In this document: one piece after another, positions 7,156 to 14,751 of the stretch | Position numbering within the stretch: position 1 is the stretch's first letter | Layout of the letters: the number at the start of each line of letters is the position of its first letter | Assembly: GCA_012839325.1 (NCBI GenBank) | Contig: DUNQ01000129.1 | Coordinates: 1 to 38,564 of the forward strand | Reading direction: 5' to 3' | Length of the DNA: 38,564 nucleotides | Source of the DNA: Candidatus Cloacimonadota bacterium | GTDB taxonomy: Bacteria > Cloacimonadota > Cloacimonadia > Cloacimonadales > Cloacimonadaceae | The notes under the pieces: model-generated | The model's database searches: none | What the model was told of the DNA's origin: nothing | The model's input: only the letters and a program-made list of their open reading frames with translations | Program-made: the position numbers and the translations under genes

Positions 7156-8370
7156 ATGAATAAAAGCAGATACCAAAGTATCACGTACGTGCCTTACAAA
7201 CAGAAATTGGATGGCGAAATCAGGGGCGATCATGTCGAGATCGTGCATGAAGGTCAGAAGATCACCGGTGTGATCATGGAGCGCGAATTTCGCAGCATTA
7301 TCGTGGATATCACCAGTCCTTATTGGAATGCATCAAAAGGCATTGCTTTGCGAGACTATCATTCAAGCTCATTGGTGTTTTATGATAGCCATCATAAGTG
7401 GGCGGCAAAAGACCTCCTGCTCAATCTATATCTTGATTGTAAGCATGCTTATGAAAATGCGGATCCTGCCTTTTGGGAAAACGAGCTCTATAGCAAGTTT
7501 TATCTGCGTGAATATGTGCCTTATGATGAGCTTAGCGATGATGAGAGATTCTATGGTCCTCAAATTGCGAAAGAGGATATGGATCTATATTATGAAAGCC
7601 GGGAACATATCAATTGGCCGGATCTTTGCAATAGCTATAAGCGCAAGAGGTTGCACTTTATTGGAAAATTAAATGAAGAGGATGAAAAGAATTTTCCGGA
7701 TAGTAGCGTGCGAGGAAATATGGTGGAAATCATGCATGAAGGACAAAAAGTGCGTGGTGAGATTGTAAAGCGCGACTCTTTTGAATTGCAGGTAAGAATC
7801 CGCTATCCCTATGACGGAATAGTCGAAAGTGCAAGTGTTAACAGCGAGCCCTATCCGCCGTATCATATACGTTATAAAGGATTTGATTATGAGGCGGGGG
7901 ATCTGGCTGCAAAACGGGTTCTAAGGCAGATATATCGCAGGTGTCGCACCATGCAAAAGCATCTTGATGATCTGCTTGCCGGGTATGAAGAATATAAGAA
8001 ATTGATGGCTTTAGAAGAAGAAAAGGAAGATAGAAAAAAGGCTAATCTTGAGCTGCAAGAGGCAAACAAAAAGCTGAGTGAAATACGTGATGATCTGCGC
8101 GAAGGGAAGATCCGTCCCGAGGATTATCGTGAATTGCGTAGGCCCTTTGCAGTTAAAAAGACACAAATGCAGAGGATTGTAAAGATCGATAGAAGAGCGA
8201 TCTATAACGAAGCATTTAAGAAAGTGATAAACATCCCGGTCTTTAAAGTACCTCATAAATATATCTTCGATGTAGTGGAAAATCCTGAGATCATCAGAGG
8301 TAAATACAGCCTGGAATCGGTTCCGCCTTGGTTTTCTATGAAATTAAAAAGCCATGAATACACATATTAA
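7156..8370 (+). CDS. repeat/coiled-coil protein of unknown function, partner of mini peptidase
   Basis: 404 residues from the ATG at 7156, chosen because GAGAGGG lies just upstream. A GTG at 7114 would add 14 residues without a ribosome-binding site. Two copies of a short beta-rich unit (VEIVHEGQKITGVI near residue 22 and VEIMHEGQKVRGEI near 186) each start a block ending in a PY motif (ITSPYWN, IRYPYDG). Next come a conserved PAFWENE-YSKFYLREYVPY stretch in the first block, then a charged coiled coil (about 270-350) and a C-terminal HKYIFDVVENPEI segment. It aligns along its length with residues about 300-687 of the fused upstream protein. No catalytic motif is recognised. Binding or scaffolding for the peptidase is inferred from the fusion. 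Confidence 0.68.
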   Translation: MNKSRYQSITYVPYKQKLDGEIRGDHVEIVHEGQKITGVIMEREFRSIIVDITSPYWNASKGIALRDYHSSSLVFYDSHHKWAAKDLLLNLYLDCKHAYENADPAFWENELYSKFYLREYVPYDELSDDERFYGPQIAKEDMDLYYESREHINWPDLCNSYKRKRLHFIGKLNEEDEKNFPDSSVRGNMVEIMHEGQKVRGEIVKRDSFELQVRIRYPYDGIVESASVNSEPYPPYHIRYKGFDYEAGDLAAKRVLRQIYRRCRTMQKHLDDLLAGYEEYKKLMALEEEKEDRKKANLELQEANKKLSEIRDDLREGKIRPEDYRELRRPFAVKKTQMQRIVKIDRRAIYNEAFKKVINIPVFKVPHKYIFDVVENPEIIRGKYSLESVPPWFSMKLKSHEYTY

Positions 8371-8386
8371 AATTACGGGAGGAGAC

Positions 8387-9211
8387 ATGGATTATAGTAA
8401 AATTATAGATCTTTCGCCGGGCAGAGACAGGATTGAGATATTGCACGATCTCCTGCTCAGTCGTGGCTTTTTGATGGAATATGATGAAGAAGGGCGGCTT
8501 TGCCTTTCTGATAATTGTGCACTGAGCGATGGCTCTTGTCCCAGATATACCTGCGATATATGGTATTCGGATATCAAGTTTCTTAGGAGTCTGCTCAAGA
8601 GAAGCGGATTGGGAACCATGGGGAGAGATCGGATTATCCACTATAGCGGCAAGGATTTTGATGATGAAGTTTTGTCGTGCTTCTTGGATTTCGAGCCCGA
8701 TGGTAGGATCACTTATGTGCATGCCACATGGGAGGTGCCGAGTTACTTTTATGGAAATCCATCAGAGAACTTGCGCGGGCCTAAGATTCAGCTCGAGGTC
8801 TTGGAAACCTATGTCGGGCTTTTGGTTAAAGCTCTTTCCGCAATCGGAGCGCATAGCTTCACTTCCTGCGATGGACACGGCTGGGACGATATTCATGTGG
8901 GTTTTGTTTCTTTCACTCACTGCTGTTGGGCTTATGCAAATGTTGAATATGCCGTCAAAAAGCTGGGAGTTAGTTATTTTTGTGATTTCCAGGGTAGGAA
9001 ATTTCATATTCGTCATAATAGTAGCCCTGAAGCATATTATCGTGATATAATCAGAATTGCGCGCTTTATCTATGAAAATAGATTGAAAATCCTGGAAGCT
9101 AAGGCAAGAGTGCTTGAAGAGGCAGAGCCTGAGATGTATCTGAATGAAGATATAAAATTTGATTATACTATGGATATTATGGAAAGCGCGATTAGAAATG
9201 CTTTGGGCTGA
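8387..9211 (+). CDS. uncharacterised protein with CDGHG motif
   Basis: 274 residues from the ATG at 8387, chosen for the strong GGGAGGAG just upstream. An ATG at 8354 would overlap the preceding gene and lacks such a site. I do not recognise the family. Visible features are a Cys-containing N-terminal part (LCLSDNCALSDGSCPRYTC), a central FTSCDGHGWDDIHVGF motif followed by HCCWAYA, and a helical, acidic C-terminus. The clustered Cys, His and Asp residues suggest metal binding or a catalytic site, but this is only inference. It is the last gene of the operon, 16 nt after the repeat-domain gene, so a role in the same process is likely. There is no signal peptide or membrane segment. Confidence 0.6.
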   Translation: MDYSKIIDLSPGRDRIEILHDLLLSRGFLMEYDEEGRLCLSDNCALSDGSCPRYTCDIWYSDIKFLRSLLKRSGLGTMGRDRIIHYSGKDFDDEVLSCFLDFEPDGRITYVHATWEVPSYFYGNPSENLRGPKIQLEVLETYVGLLVKALSAIGAHSFTSCDGHGWDDIHVGFVSFTHCCWAYANVEYAVKKLGVSYFCDFQGRKFHIRHNSSPEAYYRDIIRIARFIYENRLKILEAKARVLEEAEPEMYLNEDIKFDYTMDIMESAIRNALG

Positions 9212-9611
9212 GGATAGTCAGATGAAAATATGGCTTTTGGGTTTTGAGCGAAAATCGATGCAAAAACTCAACAAGTTTACATAACATTTTCTGACTCAAA
9301 AAAATCTTCATCTTATTTCTATTATCGGAACTCATGGGTATCATTAGCTTTAAGTGCCACTATAAAAACTGACTATTTTCAAAATGAAAAATAAATCGAG
9401 TTTTTGGCCACAATTTTGGGTTTTGGGCTCCTATATAAAAGTAGAGGGTGCCACTCCCCAAAATGAAAATTGAAGATTAAAGATGCACCGGCTTTCTTCC
9501 TGATCAGCTGAAGCGGGTTTTCTTTACTTTGCTTTTCGGTGGTGTGATTGGCTGATACCCTATAGTTCTTTTAATAAGTGTATAGTAGTGTAATTTGTGA
9601 AAAATGAGTCT
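9212..9611. other. AT-rich intergenic region with weak internal repetition
   Basis: No gene is supported here. The stretch contains two diverged copies of a pattern: TTTTGGGTTTTG near 9232 and 9410, and TGCCACT near 9354 and 9450 with CAAAATGAAAA nearby each time. This suggests an old duplication or a decayed repeat. No clear terminator follows the operon stop at 9211. Confidence 0.4.
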
Positions 9612-9762
9612 CGGTCCTTTTTGTGTATTTAAAGACCGGTTCCCGGGAAACCGTGAAGCGAGCCCTCACTTACTCTCACCGGTAAAAGGTGGGTGTGAAT
9701 CTTGTCAGGCAAGATGCTTTTTAATCATGCCGGCTTAGTTTTAAAAAATTCTGCTTGACAAG
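9612..9762 (+). ncRNA. candidate structured RNA or 5' leader upstream of rpsU
   Basis: Several stems can be drawn. CGGTC (9612-9616) pairs with GACCG (9634-9638). CGGTT (9637-9641) pairs with AACCG (9649-9653) and would exclude the first stem. CTCACC (9675-9680) pairs with GGTGGG (9688-9693). CTTGTCAGGC (9701-9710) pairs with GCTTGACAAG (9753-9762) with one G-T pair. The region is locally richer in GC than its surroundings. It could be an independent small RNA, a riboswitch-like leader or an operator region. No known class was matched with confidence. Confidence 0.25.
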
Positions 9763-9782
9763 ATGCAGGGCATAACTAAATT
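9755..9782 (+). promoter_or_regulatory. probable sigma-70 promoter of rpsU
   Basis: TTGACA at 9755-9760 is a perfect -35 box. TAAATT at 9777-9782, after a 16-nt spacer, is an acceptable -10. The -35 box lies inside the right arm of the inverted repeat 9701-9710/9753-9762. A regulator or structure using that repeat could therefore affect initiation. The rpsU start is 38 nt downstream of the -10. Confidence 0.45.
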
Positions 9783-9820
9783 GGTAAGGCTATAAATATA
9801 TAAAAAAGGTGGTGATTTGA

Positions 9821-10027
9821 TTGCCGACAGTCGTAGCTAAAGAAAATGAATCCTTTGATTATCTTTTGAAACGCTTTAAGAAGAAGTGCGAAAAAGCAGC
9901 AATTCTTTCGGAGATAAAGAAAAATCAGGCATACGAAAAGCCCAGCGTTCGTAAAAAACGCCTGGCAAACGCAGCACGTCGCAAGATGCTGAAGGCGCAG
10001 CGCCGGATGCAGCGTTACATGAGATAG
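9821..10027 (+). CDS. rpsU: 30S ribosomal protein bS21
   Basis: A 68-residue basic protein with the bS21 pattern: it begins (M)PTVVAKENESFDYLLKRF, followed by the Cys-containing helix KKKCEKAAILSEIKK and a strongly basic tail (RKKRLANAARRKMLKAQRR). bS21 sits on the 30S platform near the anti-Shine-Dalgarno end of 16S rRNA and helps initiation. The start is a TTG preceded by AAGGTGGTGA; no in-frame ATG is nearby, and the residues after the TTG match the usual bS21 start. It opens a macromolecular-synthesis operon, but a strong terminator directly follows it. This matches the arrangement in E. coli, where rpsU is made in excess over dnaG and rpoD. Confidence 0.95.
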   Translation: MPTVVAKENESFDYLLKRFKKKCEKAAILSEIKKNQAYEKPSVRKKRLANAARRKMLKAQRRMQRYMR

Positions 10028-10067
10028 GCTTTATGCTTTGATCTCAAAGGTATGAATAATATGGCAG

Positions 10068-10097
10068 ACAGGGATCAAAAATCCCTGTTTGTTTTTT
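10068..10097 (+). terminator. intrinsic terminator between rpsU and cvpA
   Basis: ACAGGGAT (10068-10075) and ATCCCTGT (10081-10088) form a perfect 8-bp stem around the loop CAAAA, followed by TTGTTTTTT. It lies about 40 nt after the rpsU stop and probably attenuates transcription into the rest of the operon. Confidence 0.88.
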
Positions 10098-10117
10098 GAA
10101 CAAAAAAGAGGAATATT

Positions 10118-10651
10118 ATGGGCTTAATCGATTGGATTATTCTCATCGTTTTAGCAATTTGGGTCATTCTCGGGGTTCGGCGCGGGCTTGTGGGGGCGAT
10201 TGTGCAGTTTGGAGGCGGAATTCTGACCTTCTTTCTCATCGGTCATTATTACCCGCTTTTGGCAAATCAGCTTATGATCAAATACAATCATAGCAAGACC
10301 TTAGCTGCGGTCATCTCCATAGTGCTCATCCTGGTATTATTCATTGTAGTGATCCGTTTTGTCACCTGGATATTAAATCGCTTTGTGAAAGCCATCGGAC
10401 TCACATGGGTAAATCGGCTCTTGGGCGGGCTTTTGGGCTTCATCAATGGCATTCTCATCATCATGATTTTGATGGCGGGGCTGGATTATCTGCCGAAGCT
10501 CTCGGATCCGCTCAAAGATGGCAGTAAGCATAGGGTTTATGCCGGGCTGGATATCTTTAAGGAAGATGTGTTTAGCGCGCTGAAGCTCAATAACCATCTG
10601 ACCTATATTATGATGCCGAAAAAATATAAATCCGAAGAAACGGTAGAATGA
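10118..10651 (+). CDS. cvpA: CvpA family inner-membrane protein
   Basis: 177 residues with about four hydrophobic segments (residues about 4-22, 28-45, 65-90, 105-125), starting MGLIDWIILIVLAIWVILG. This is the pattern of the CvpA/colicin V production family (LDWIIL..., then G-RRG-h). The family is an integral inner-membrane protein whose molecular role is not settled; it is linked to envelope stress tolerance in other bacteria. The ribosome-binding site AGAGGA precedes the ATG. The stop overlaps the mutS2 start by 4 nt (ATGA). The cvpA-mutS2 pair is also common in other bacteria, including Firmicutes. Confidence 0.85.
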   Translation: MGLIDWIILIVLAIWVILGVRRGLVGAIVQFGGGILTFFLIGHYYPLLANQLMIKYNHSKTLAAVISIVLILVLFIVVIRFVTWILNRFVKAIGLTWVNRLLGGLLGFINGILIIMILMAGLDYLPKLSDPLKDGSKHRVYAGLDIFKEDVFSALKLNNHLTYIMMPKKYKSEETVE

Positions 10652-12996
10652 CAGATCTCGAATTTGCAGTCTTAGAAGAGCAGATCAGGCGGCGATGTCA
10701 GAGTGATTTAGGCAAAGCGCGTTGCGACGAGATTCGCATCCTGCAGAATGTGGAGGAGATGCACGCCTCTCAGGCTTTGATTGCGGAGATTCAGAGCGTG
10801 TTGGAAGGCGGGCTGGAGTTTTCCTTCGAGGAGCTCGCCGATCTTGAGCCTTATCTTGAGGAAAAAGAATATCATGTCTTCACTTGGGAAGAGTTTTTCG
10901 TCTTTGCCGAAAATGCCTTTTTAGCCTGTCGCATCAAGGAGCGTGAGCCTGCTTTCGATGAACAGCCGCGCGCACAAAAGATCATAAAAAGACTCTTTGC
11001 CATCCCGGAGATCATGCAGGGCTTCACTCGCATATTCGATCTCGAAGGCGAGGTGAAAGACGACGCATCGCCGGAGCTCAAAAAGATCCGACGCGGCTTG
11101 AATTCACTGCGCGGACGCATACAAAAGACCATGAACAGCCTTTTAAATGAGCCGCAGATGGAGAACTATCTGCAAGATAAATTTGTCACTCAAAGAGACG
11201 ATCGCTATGTTTTGCCCGTTCGCGAAGGTTCGGCGCCGGCGGTGAAAGGAATAGTCCTAAGCCGCTCGCAGAGTAAGTCCACGGTCTTCATCGAGCCCGC
11301 GGAAGTGGTGCCACTGAATAATGAATTGCAGCTGCTCAAGGAGGATGAAAAGCGGGAAATTCACAGGATATTAAGCGAGTTTTCCCTCTTTATCCGCAGC
11401 AAGAAGCGTGAATTGTTGCGCAATATGAAAATCATGGCAGAGCTGGATTTCCTCTATGCTGCGGCGCGGCTGAGCAACCTCATCAAGGCAAATGTTCCGA
11501 AGATGAATCCCGAGGCAAAGATACATCTAATCACGGCACGGCATCCCTTGCTCATACTCAGAAAGCTTGCCGAAAGCGGCGAGCAGGGCTATCACGAGGT
11601 CATCCCCTTCGACTTAAGTTTGGGCGATGAATACAATCTCATGCTGCTCAGCGGACCGAATACCGGCGGTAAGACCGTCTTGATGAAAGCGGTTGGCTTG
11701 ATCATTTTGATGGCGATGAGCGGCTTGCCCGTCCCGGCGGATGAGGATAGCACAATTGGTTGTTTCACCGGTATCTATGCCGATATCGGAGACGATCAGT
11801 CCATAGAAAATGCGCTTTCTACCTTCAGTTCACATCTGGATAAGATCGGCAAAATGCTTCAAAAAGCGGATGAAAACAGCCTCATTCTCATAGATGAAAT
11901 CGGGGCGGCGACGGATCCTCAACAGGGTTCGGCATTGGCTCAAGCCATCCTGGAAAGACTGGCTCAGCTGGGCGCGAAAGGCATTGTGACGACCCACTAT
12001 ACGGCGCTCAAGGTCTTTGCGGAGACTCACGATAGTTGCGTCAATGCCTCCATGCAGTTCGATATGAAATCGCTGGTGCCCACCTACCGCTTTTCGGTTG
12101 GCATCCCCGGAGATAGCTATGCCATCGAAGTTGCGGCGTCACTCGGCATGGATGAGGCGATGATAAAGCGCGCAAAAGAGCTTGCAGGCAGTCAAAACGT
12201 GGAGTTTGGTCAGTTGATCAAGACCCTGCAAGAACAGCGAAAGGAACTCGGCAGGCAGATCTATAAATATGAGCTCAGCGGGCGAAACCTGGAGGTGCGC
12301 GTGCAGGAGCTGGAAGCCAAAGAAGAAGAGTGGGATAAAGAGCTCAAGGCCAGACGTCAAAAACATCTGCGCGAATTACAAAATGAGCTGATATCTTTTC
12401 AAAAGCTTTATAATAGAGAGATCAGCGGCATCCGCGAGCTGGAAAAGGCTGAAAGAAAAAGAGTTTCGGAAAGAAAATTGCATGATATAAATGTGCAGGC
12501 AGATAAGTTGCAGAATGAGATCAACAGCCTCGAAAAAGAGGATAGATCTCGCCTGGAAAACCCGCAACCCGGGGATAGAACTTGGGTTGCAGGCTTCTCA
12601 GCAGAAGGAGTTATCACGGCTGTCGGCGCCAAGAATGTCACCGTGGATATAAACGGATTCAGCGTTCAGACCGCGCGCAAAAACCTCTTTCAATCCGAAA
12701 GCAAAGCCAAGACCGAAGTTCCGGTGGTCAGCGGCATGAGCGAGGTCAAGGTTCGCCCCTCCACGGAGCTCATGCTCTTGGGGTTCACCTTCGACGAAGC
12801 GATGCCTCTCATAGACGAGTTTTTGGATAATGCCAGTCTCAGCGGATTCAGCAGATTGCGCATTGTTCACGGCAAAGGAACCGGCGTTTTGCGCAGGAAA
12901 GTGCGCGACTATCTGCGTCGCAAAAGTATTGTCAAAAGTATTGACACTCCGCCGCCTTTCGAGGGTGGGAACGGGGTGACCATAGTCACGATCTAA
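10648..12996 (+). CDS. mutS2: MutS2 ATPase with degenerate Smr nuclease motif
   Basis: 782 residues. The MutS-type ATPase has Walker A GPNTGGKT (near residue 337), a Walker B region ending LILIDEIGAATDP, and TTHYTALK. A long coiled coil follows (about 510-640), then a C-terminal Smr domain (about 700-782). MutS2 proteins lack the mismatch-recognition domain. They act in suppression of recombination and, in some species, in rescue of collided ribosomes. The Smr domain keeps HGKGTG (near 741). However, its first catalytic motif, usually LDLR/LDLH-G, reads LMLLG, so the acidic and basic residues are lost. Nuclease activity is therefore doubtful. Translationally coupled to cvpA by a 4-nt overlap; dnaG follows after 8 nt. 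Confidence 0.93.
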   Translation: MTDLEFAVLEEQIRRRCQSDLGKARCDEIRILQNVEEMHASQALIAEIQSVLEGGLEFSFEELADLEPYLEEKEYHVFTWEEFFVFAENAFLACRIKEREPAFDEQPRAQKIIKRLFAIPEIMQGFTRIFDLEGEVKDDASPELKKIRRGLNSLRGRIQKTMNSLLNEPQMENYLQDKFVTQRDDRYVLPVREGSAPAVKGIVLSRSQSKSTVFIEPAEVVPLNNELQLLKEDEKREIHRILSEFSLFIRSKKRELLRNMKIMAELDFLYAAARLSNLIKANVPKMNPEAKIHLITARHPLLILRKLAESGEQGYHEVIPFDLSLGDEYNLMLLSGPNTGGKTVLMKAVGLIILMAMSGLPVPADEDSTIGCFTGIYADIGDDQSIENALSTFSSHLDKIGKMLQKADENSLILIDEIGAATDPQQGSALAQAILERLAQLGAKGIVTTHYTALKVFAETHDSCVNASMQFDMKSLVPTYRFSVGIPGDSYAIEVAASLGMDEAMIKRAKELAGSQNVEFGQLIKTLQEQRKELGRQIYKYELSGRNLEVRVQELEAKEEEWDKELKARRQKHLRELQNELISFQKLYNREISGIRELEKAERKRVSERKLHDINVQADKLQNEINSLEKEDRSRLENPQPGDRTWVAGFSAEGVITAVGAKNVTVDINGFSVQTARKNLFQSESKAKTEVPVVSGMSEVKVRPSTELMLLGFTFDEAMPLIDEFLDNASLSGFSRLRIVHGKGTGVLRRKVRDYLRRKSIVKSIDTPPPFEGGNGVTIVTI

Positions 12997-13004
12997 GGAG
13001 AAAA

Positions 13005-14732
13005 GTGGATAGAAGTTTAATTGATCAGATACGCCAGGCGAACGACATCGTGGAGGTGGTGCAAAGCTATGTGCCGCTTAAACGTACGGGTTCAAATTGG
13101 CGTGGGATATGTCCTTTTCATAACGACACACGTCCCTCAATGCATGTAAGCCAGCCCAAGCAAATCTTCAAATGCTTTGCTTGTGGCAAGGGGGGAAATG
13201 TCTTTACTTTCGTGCAGGACTATGAGAAATTGAGCTTCATCGAGACTGTGAAAAAGCTGGCGGCGAGGGTGGGCATCGTTGTGCCGGATCGCCACAAAAC
13301 TCAGGTGGTATCCACAAAGCGGCAAAAGCTTTTGGCGGTCTATAAGAGTGCGGGCGAGTTCTTTGCAGACAATCTTTTCAGTTATGGACAGAGCACTTTG
13401 GAGTATCTGGCAAAGCGTCAGATCAGTGCGGAGACGGCAAAGGAATTGCAGCTTGGCTACGCTCTGGCATCGCGGCGCTCTTTGGCAAATCATCTCCTAA
13501 AAGAGAATTATAGCGTGGATTTGCTCAAAGAAAGCGGGCTGTTCCGTGATAGCGGCGGCTCTATGAACGATCTCTTTTGGGATAGACTGATGTTCCCTAT
13601 TCACAATAGTAATGGGGATGTGGTCGCGTTCGGCGGGCGAAATATGGGAGAGGGCGAATCATTTAAGTATATGAATTCACCCTCCACGGAGCTATATACC
13701 AAGGGCAACGAGCTTTATGGGCTGCATAAGACCAAATATAACATAAGTAAAAAGGGCTATAGCCTCATCGCTGAGGGATATTTCGATTACCTGCGCCTCT
13801 ATGAAAGCGGCTTTGATAATGTGGCTTGCCCTTTGGGAACGGCGCTCACTTTGGAGCAGATCTACCTGCTCAATCGCTTCGCGCAGAAGGTTGTGATGCT
13901 CTATGATGCGGACAATGCCGGGGTGAAAGCGGCTGTGCGCGGTGGACTCATCTGCCTCTCCAAAGGTATGCACGTTCACCAAGCAATCCTGCCCAAGGGC
14001 GAAGATCCGGATAGCTTCTTGCTCAAGCATTCCAAAGAAGATCTGCAAAAGATCATCGACGAAGCGCCGGCGCTGATTTCCTATATGGCTACCTCAGAAG
14101 AGGTTGAGGAATCCACCGAGGAGAGGATTCAGCTGCTCTTGGACGCATTGCGAGAGCTTTCCGATCCCATCCGCAAAGAGCTTTTGGTGCGAGATATCTC
14201 CGAGGCATTCGGAGTCTCACAAAATGCACTCTTTTCATCCATGCAAAGAGGCGGCGCCAGAAGGCAGAGGCAAGAGCCGGAGGAAACCGTCTATCAGAGC
14301 AGTCCCAAAGGGATGGAGACTGAGAAAATGGTTATAATTCTCGGGCTTAAAGATAGAGAAAGCTATAATTTACTTGCCAACGAGCTAAGTGTGGACTATT
14401 TTAATAATAAGACAATGCGCAAATTGTTTTCTTTATTGACCGAGGTGTTGCCAAATCAGGAAAGTTTTGATCCGGCAGCGCTCTTGGATGAAATAGATAA
14501 TGACGAAATTAAGAACAGTCTGGCTGAGTTGTTGTTTGAAGATTTAGAGGATGTCAAATTAGTAAGCATGATCCGCGATCTCAAGCTTCACAAGATGGAG
14601 CGTGATATAGCGGAACTTGATAATGAAATTAATGCCAATCCAAACAATCTTGACCTACTCAAAAAGAAGGAAAAACTAACATTAGAATATCGCAAAATGA
14701 CCAAAAAAGTAGTAAGGAAACTCTTTTTTTAG
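13005..14732 (+). CDS. dnaG: DNA primase
   Basis: 575 residues. The CHC2 zinc-binding domain is at the N-terminus, with ligands C36, H39, C57 and C60 (CPFHND ... CFACGKGG). The DnaG catalytic core follows ([17 protein letters not shown]). The TOPRIM segment is [12 protein letters not shown], then [13 protein letters not shown]-terminal helical region is expected to bind the replicative helicase DnaB. It makes RNA primers at the replication fork. The start is GTG with AAGGAG a few nt upstream, and the residues (V/M)DRSLIDQIR fit the usual DnaG start. It lies between mutS2 and rpoD in the macromolecular-synthesis operon. Confidence 0.96.
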   Translation: MDRSLIDQIRQANDIVEVVQSYVPLKRTGSNWRGICPFHNDTRPSMHVSQPKQIFKCFACGKGGNVFTFVQDYEKLSFIETVKKLAARVGIVVPDRHKTQVVSTKRQKLLAVYKSAGEFFADNLFSYGQSTLEYLAKRQISAETAKELQLGYALASRRSLANHLLKENYSVDLLKESGLFRDSGGSMNDLFWDRLMFPIHNSNGDVVAFGGRNMGEGESFKYMNSPSTELYTKGNELYGLHKTKYNISKKGYSLIAEGYFDYLRLYESGFDNVACPLGTALTLEQIYLLNRFAQKVVMLYDADNAGVKAAVRGGLICLSKGMHVHQAILPKGEDPDSFLLKHSKEDLQKIIDEAPALISYMATSEEVEESTEERIQLLLDALRELSDPIRKELLVRDISEAFGVSQNALFSSMQRGGARRQRQEPEETVYQSSPKGMETEKMVIILGLKDRESYNLLANELSVDYFNNKTMRKLFSLLTEVLPNQESFDPAALLDEIDNDEIKNSLAELLFEDLEDVKLVSMIRDLKLHKMERDIAELDNEINANPNNLDLLKKKEKLTLEYRKMTKKVVRKLFF

Positions 14733-14751
14733 AACATGCCAAGGAGCATTG

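Larger units (their letters stand above)
1445..9211 (+). other. six-gene accessory operon: three mini-peptidases, AAA+ ATPase, repeat-domain proteins
   Basis: Six plus-strand genes follow each other with gaps of 21, 1, 16, 48 and 16 nt, each preceded by a purine-rich ribosome-binding site. Three genes carry a paralogous zinc-peptidase domain, two carry a paralogous repeat/coiled-coil domain, one is an AAA+ ATPase and one is unrecognised. The block lies between an IS21 remnant with decayed sequence on the left and a non-coding gap before rpsU on the right. By eye it is more AT-rich than the conserved genes downstream. Co-function is inferred from the paralogy and tight spacing. Confidence 0.6.

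Noticed and set aside
9640-9720. Cobalamin-riboswitch-like order of short motifs (GGGAA, GTGAAGC, CCCTCACT, a hairpin, GTCAGG)
   Set aside because: Several invariant positions do not match, and rpsU is not an expected target. It is left as an unassigned structured region pending a covariance-model search.
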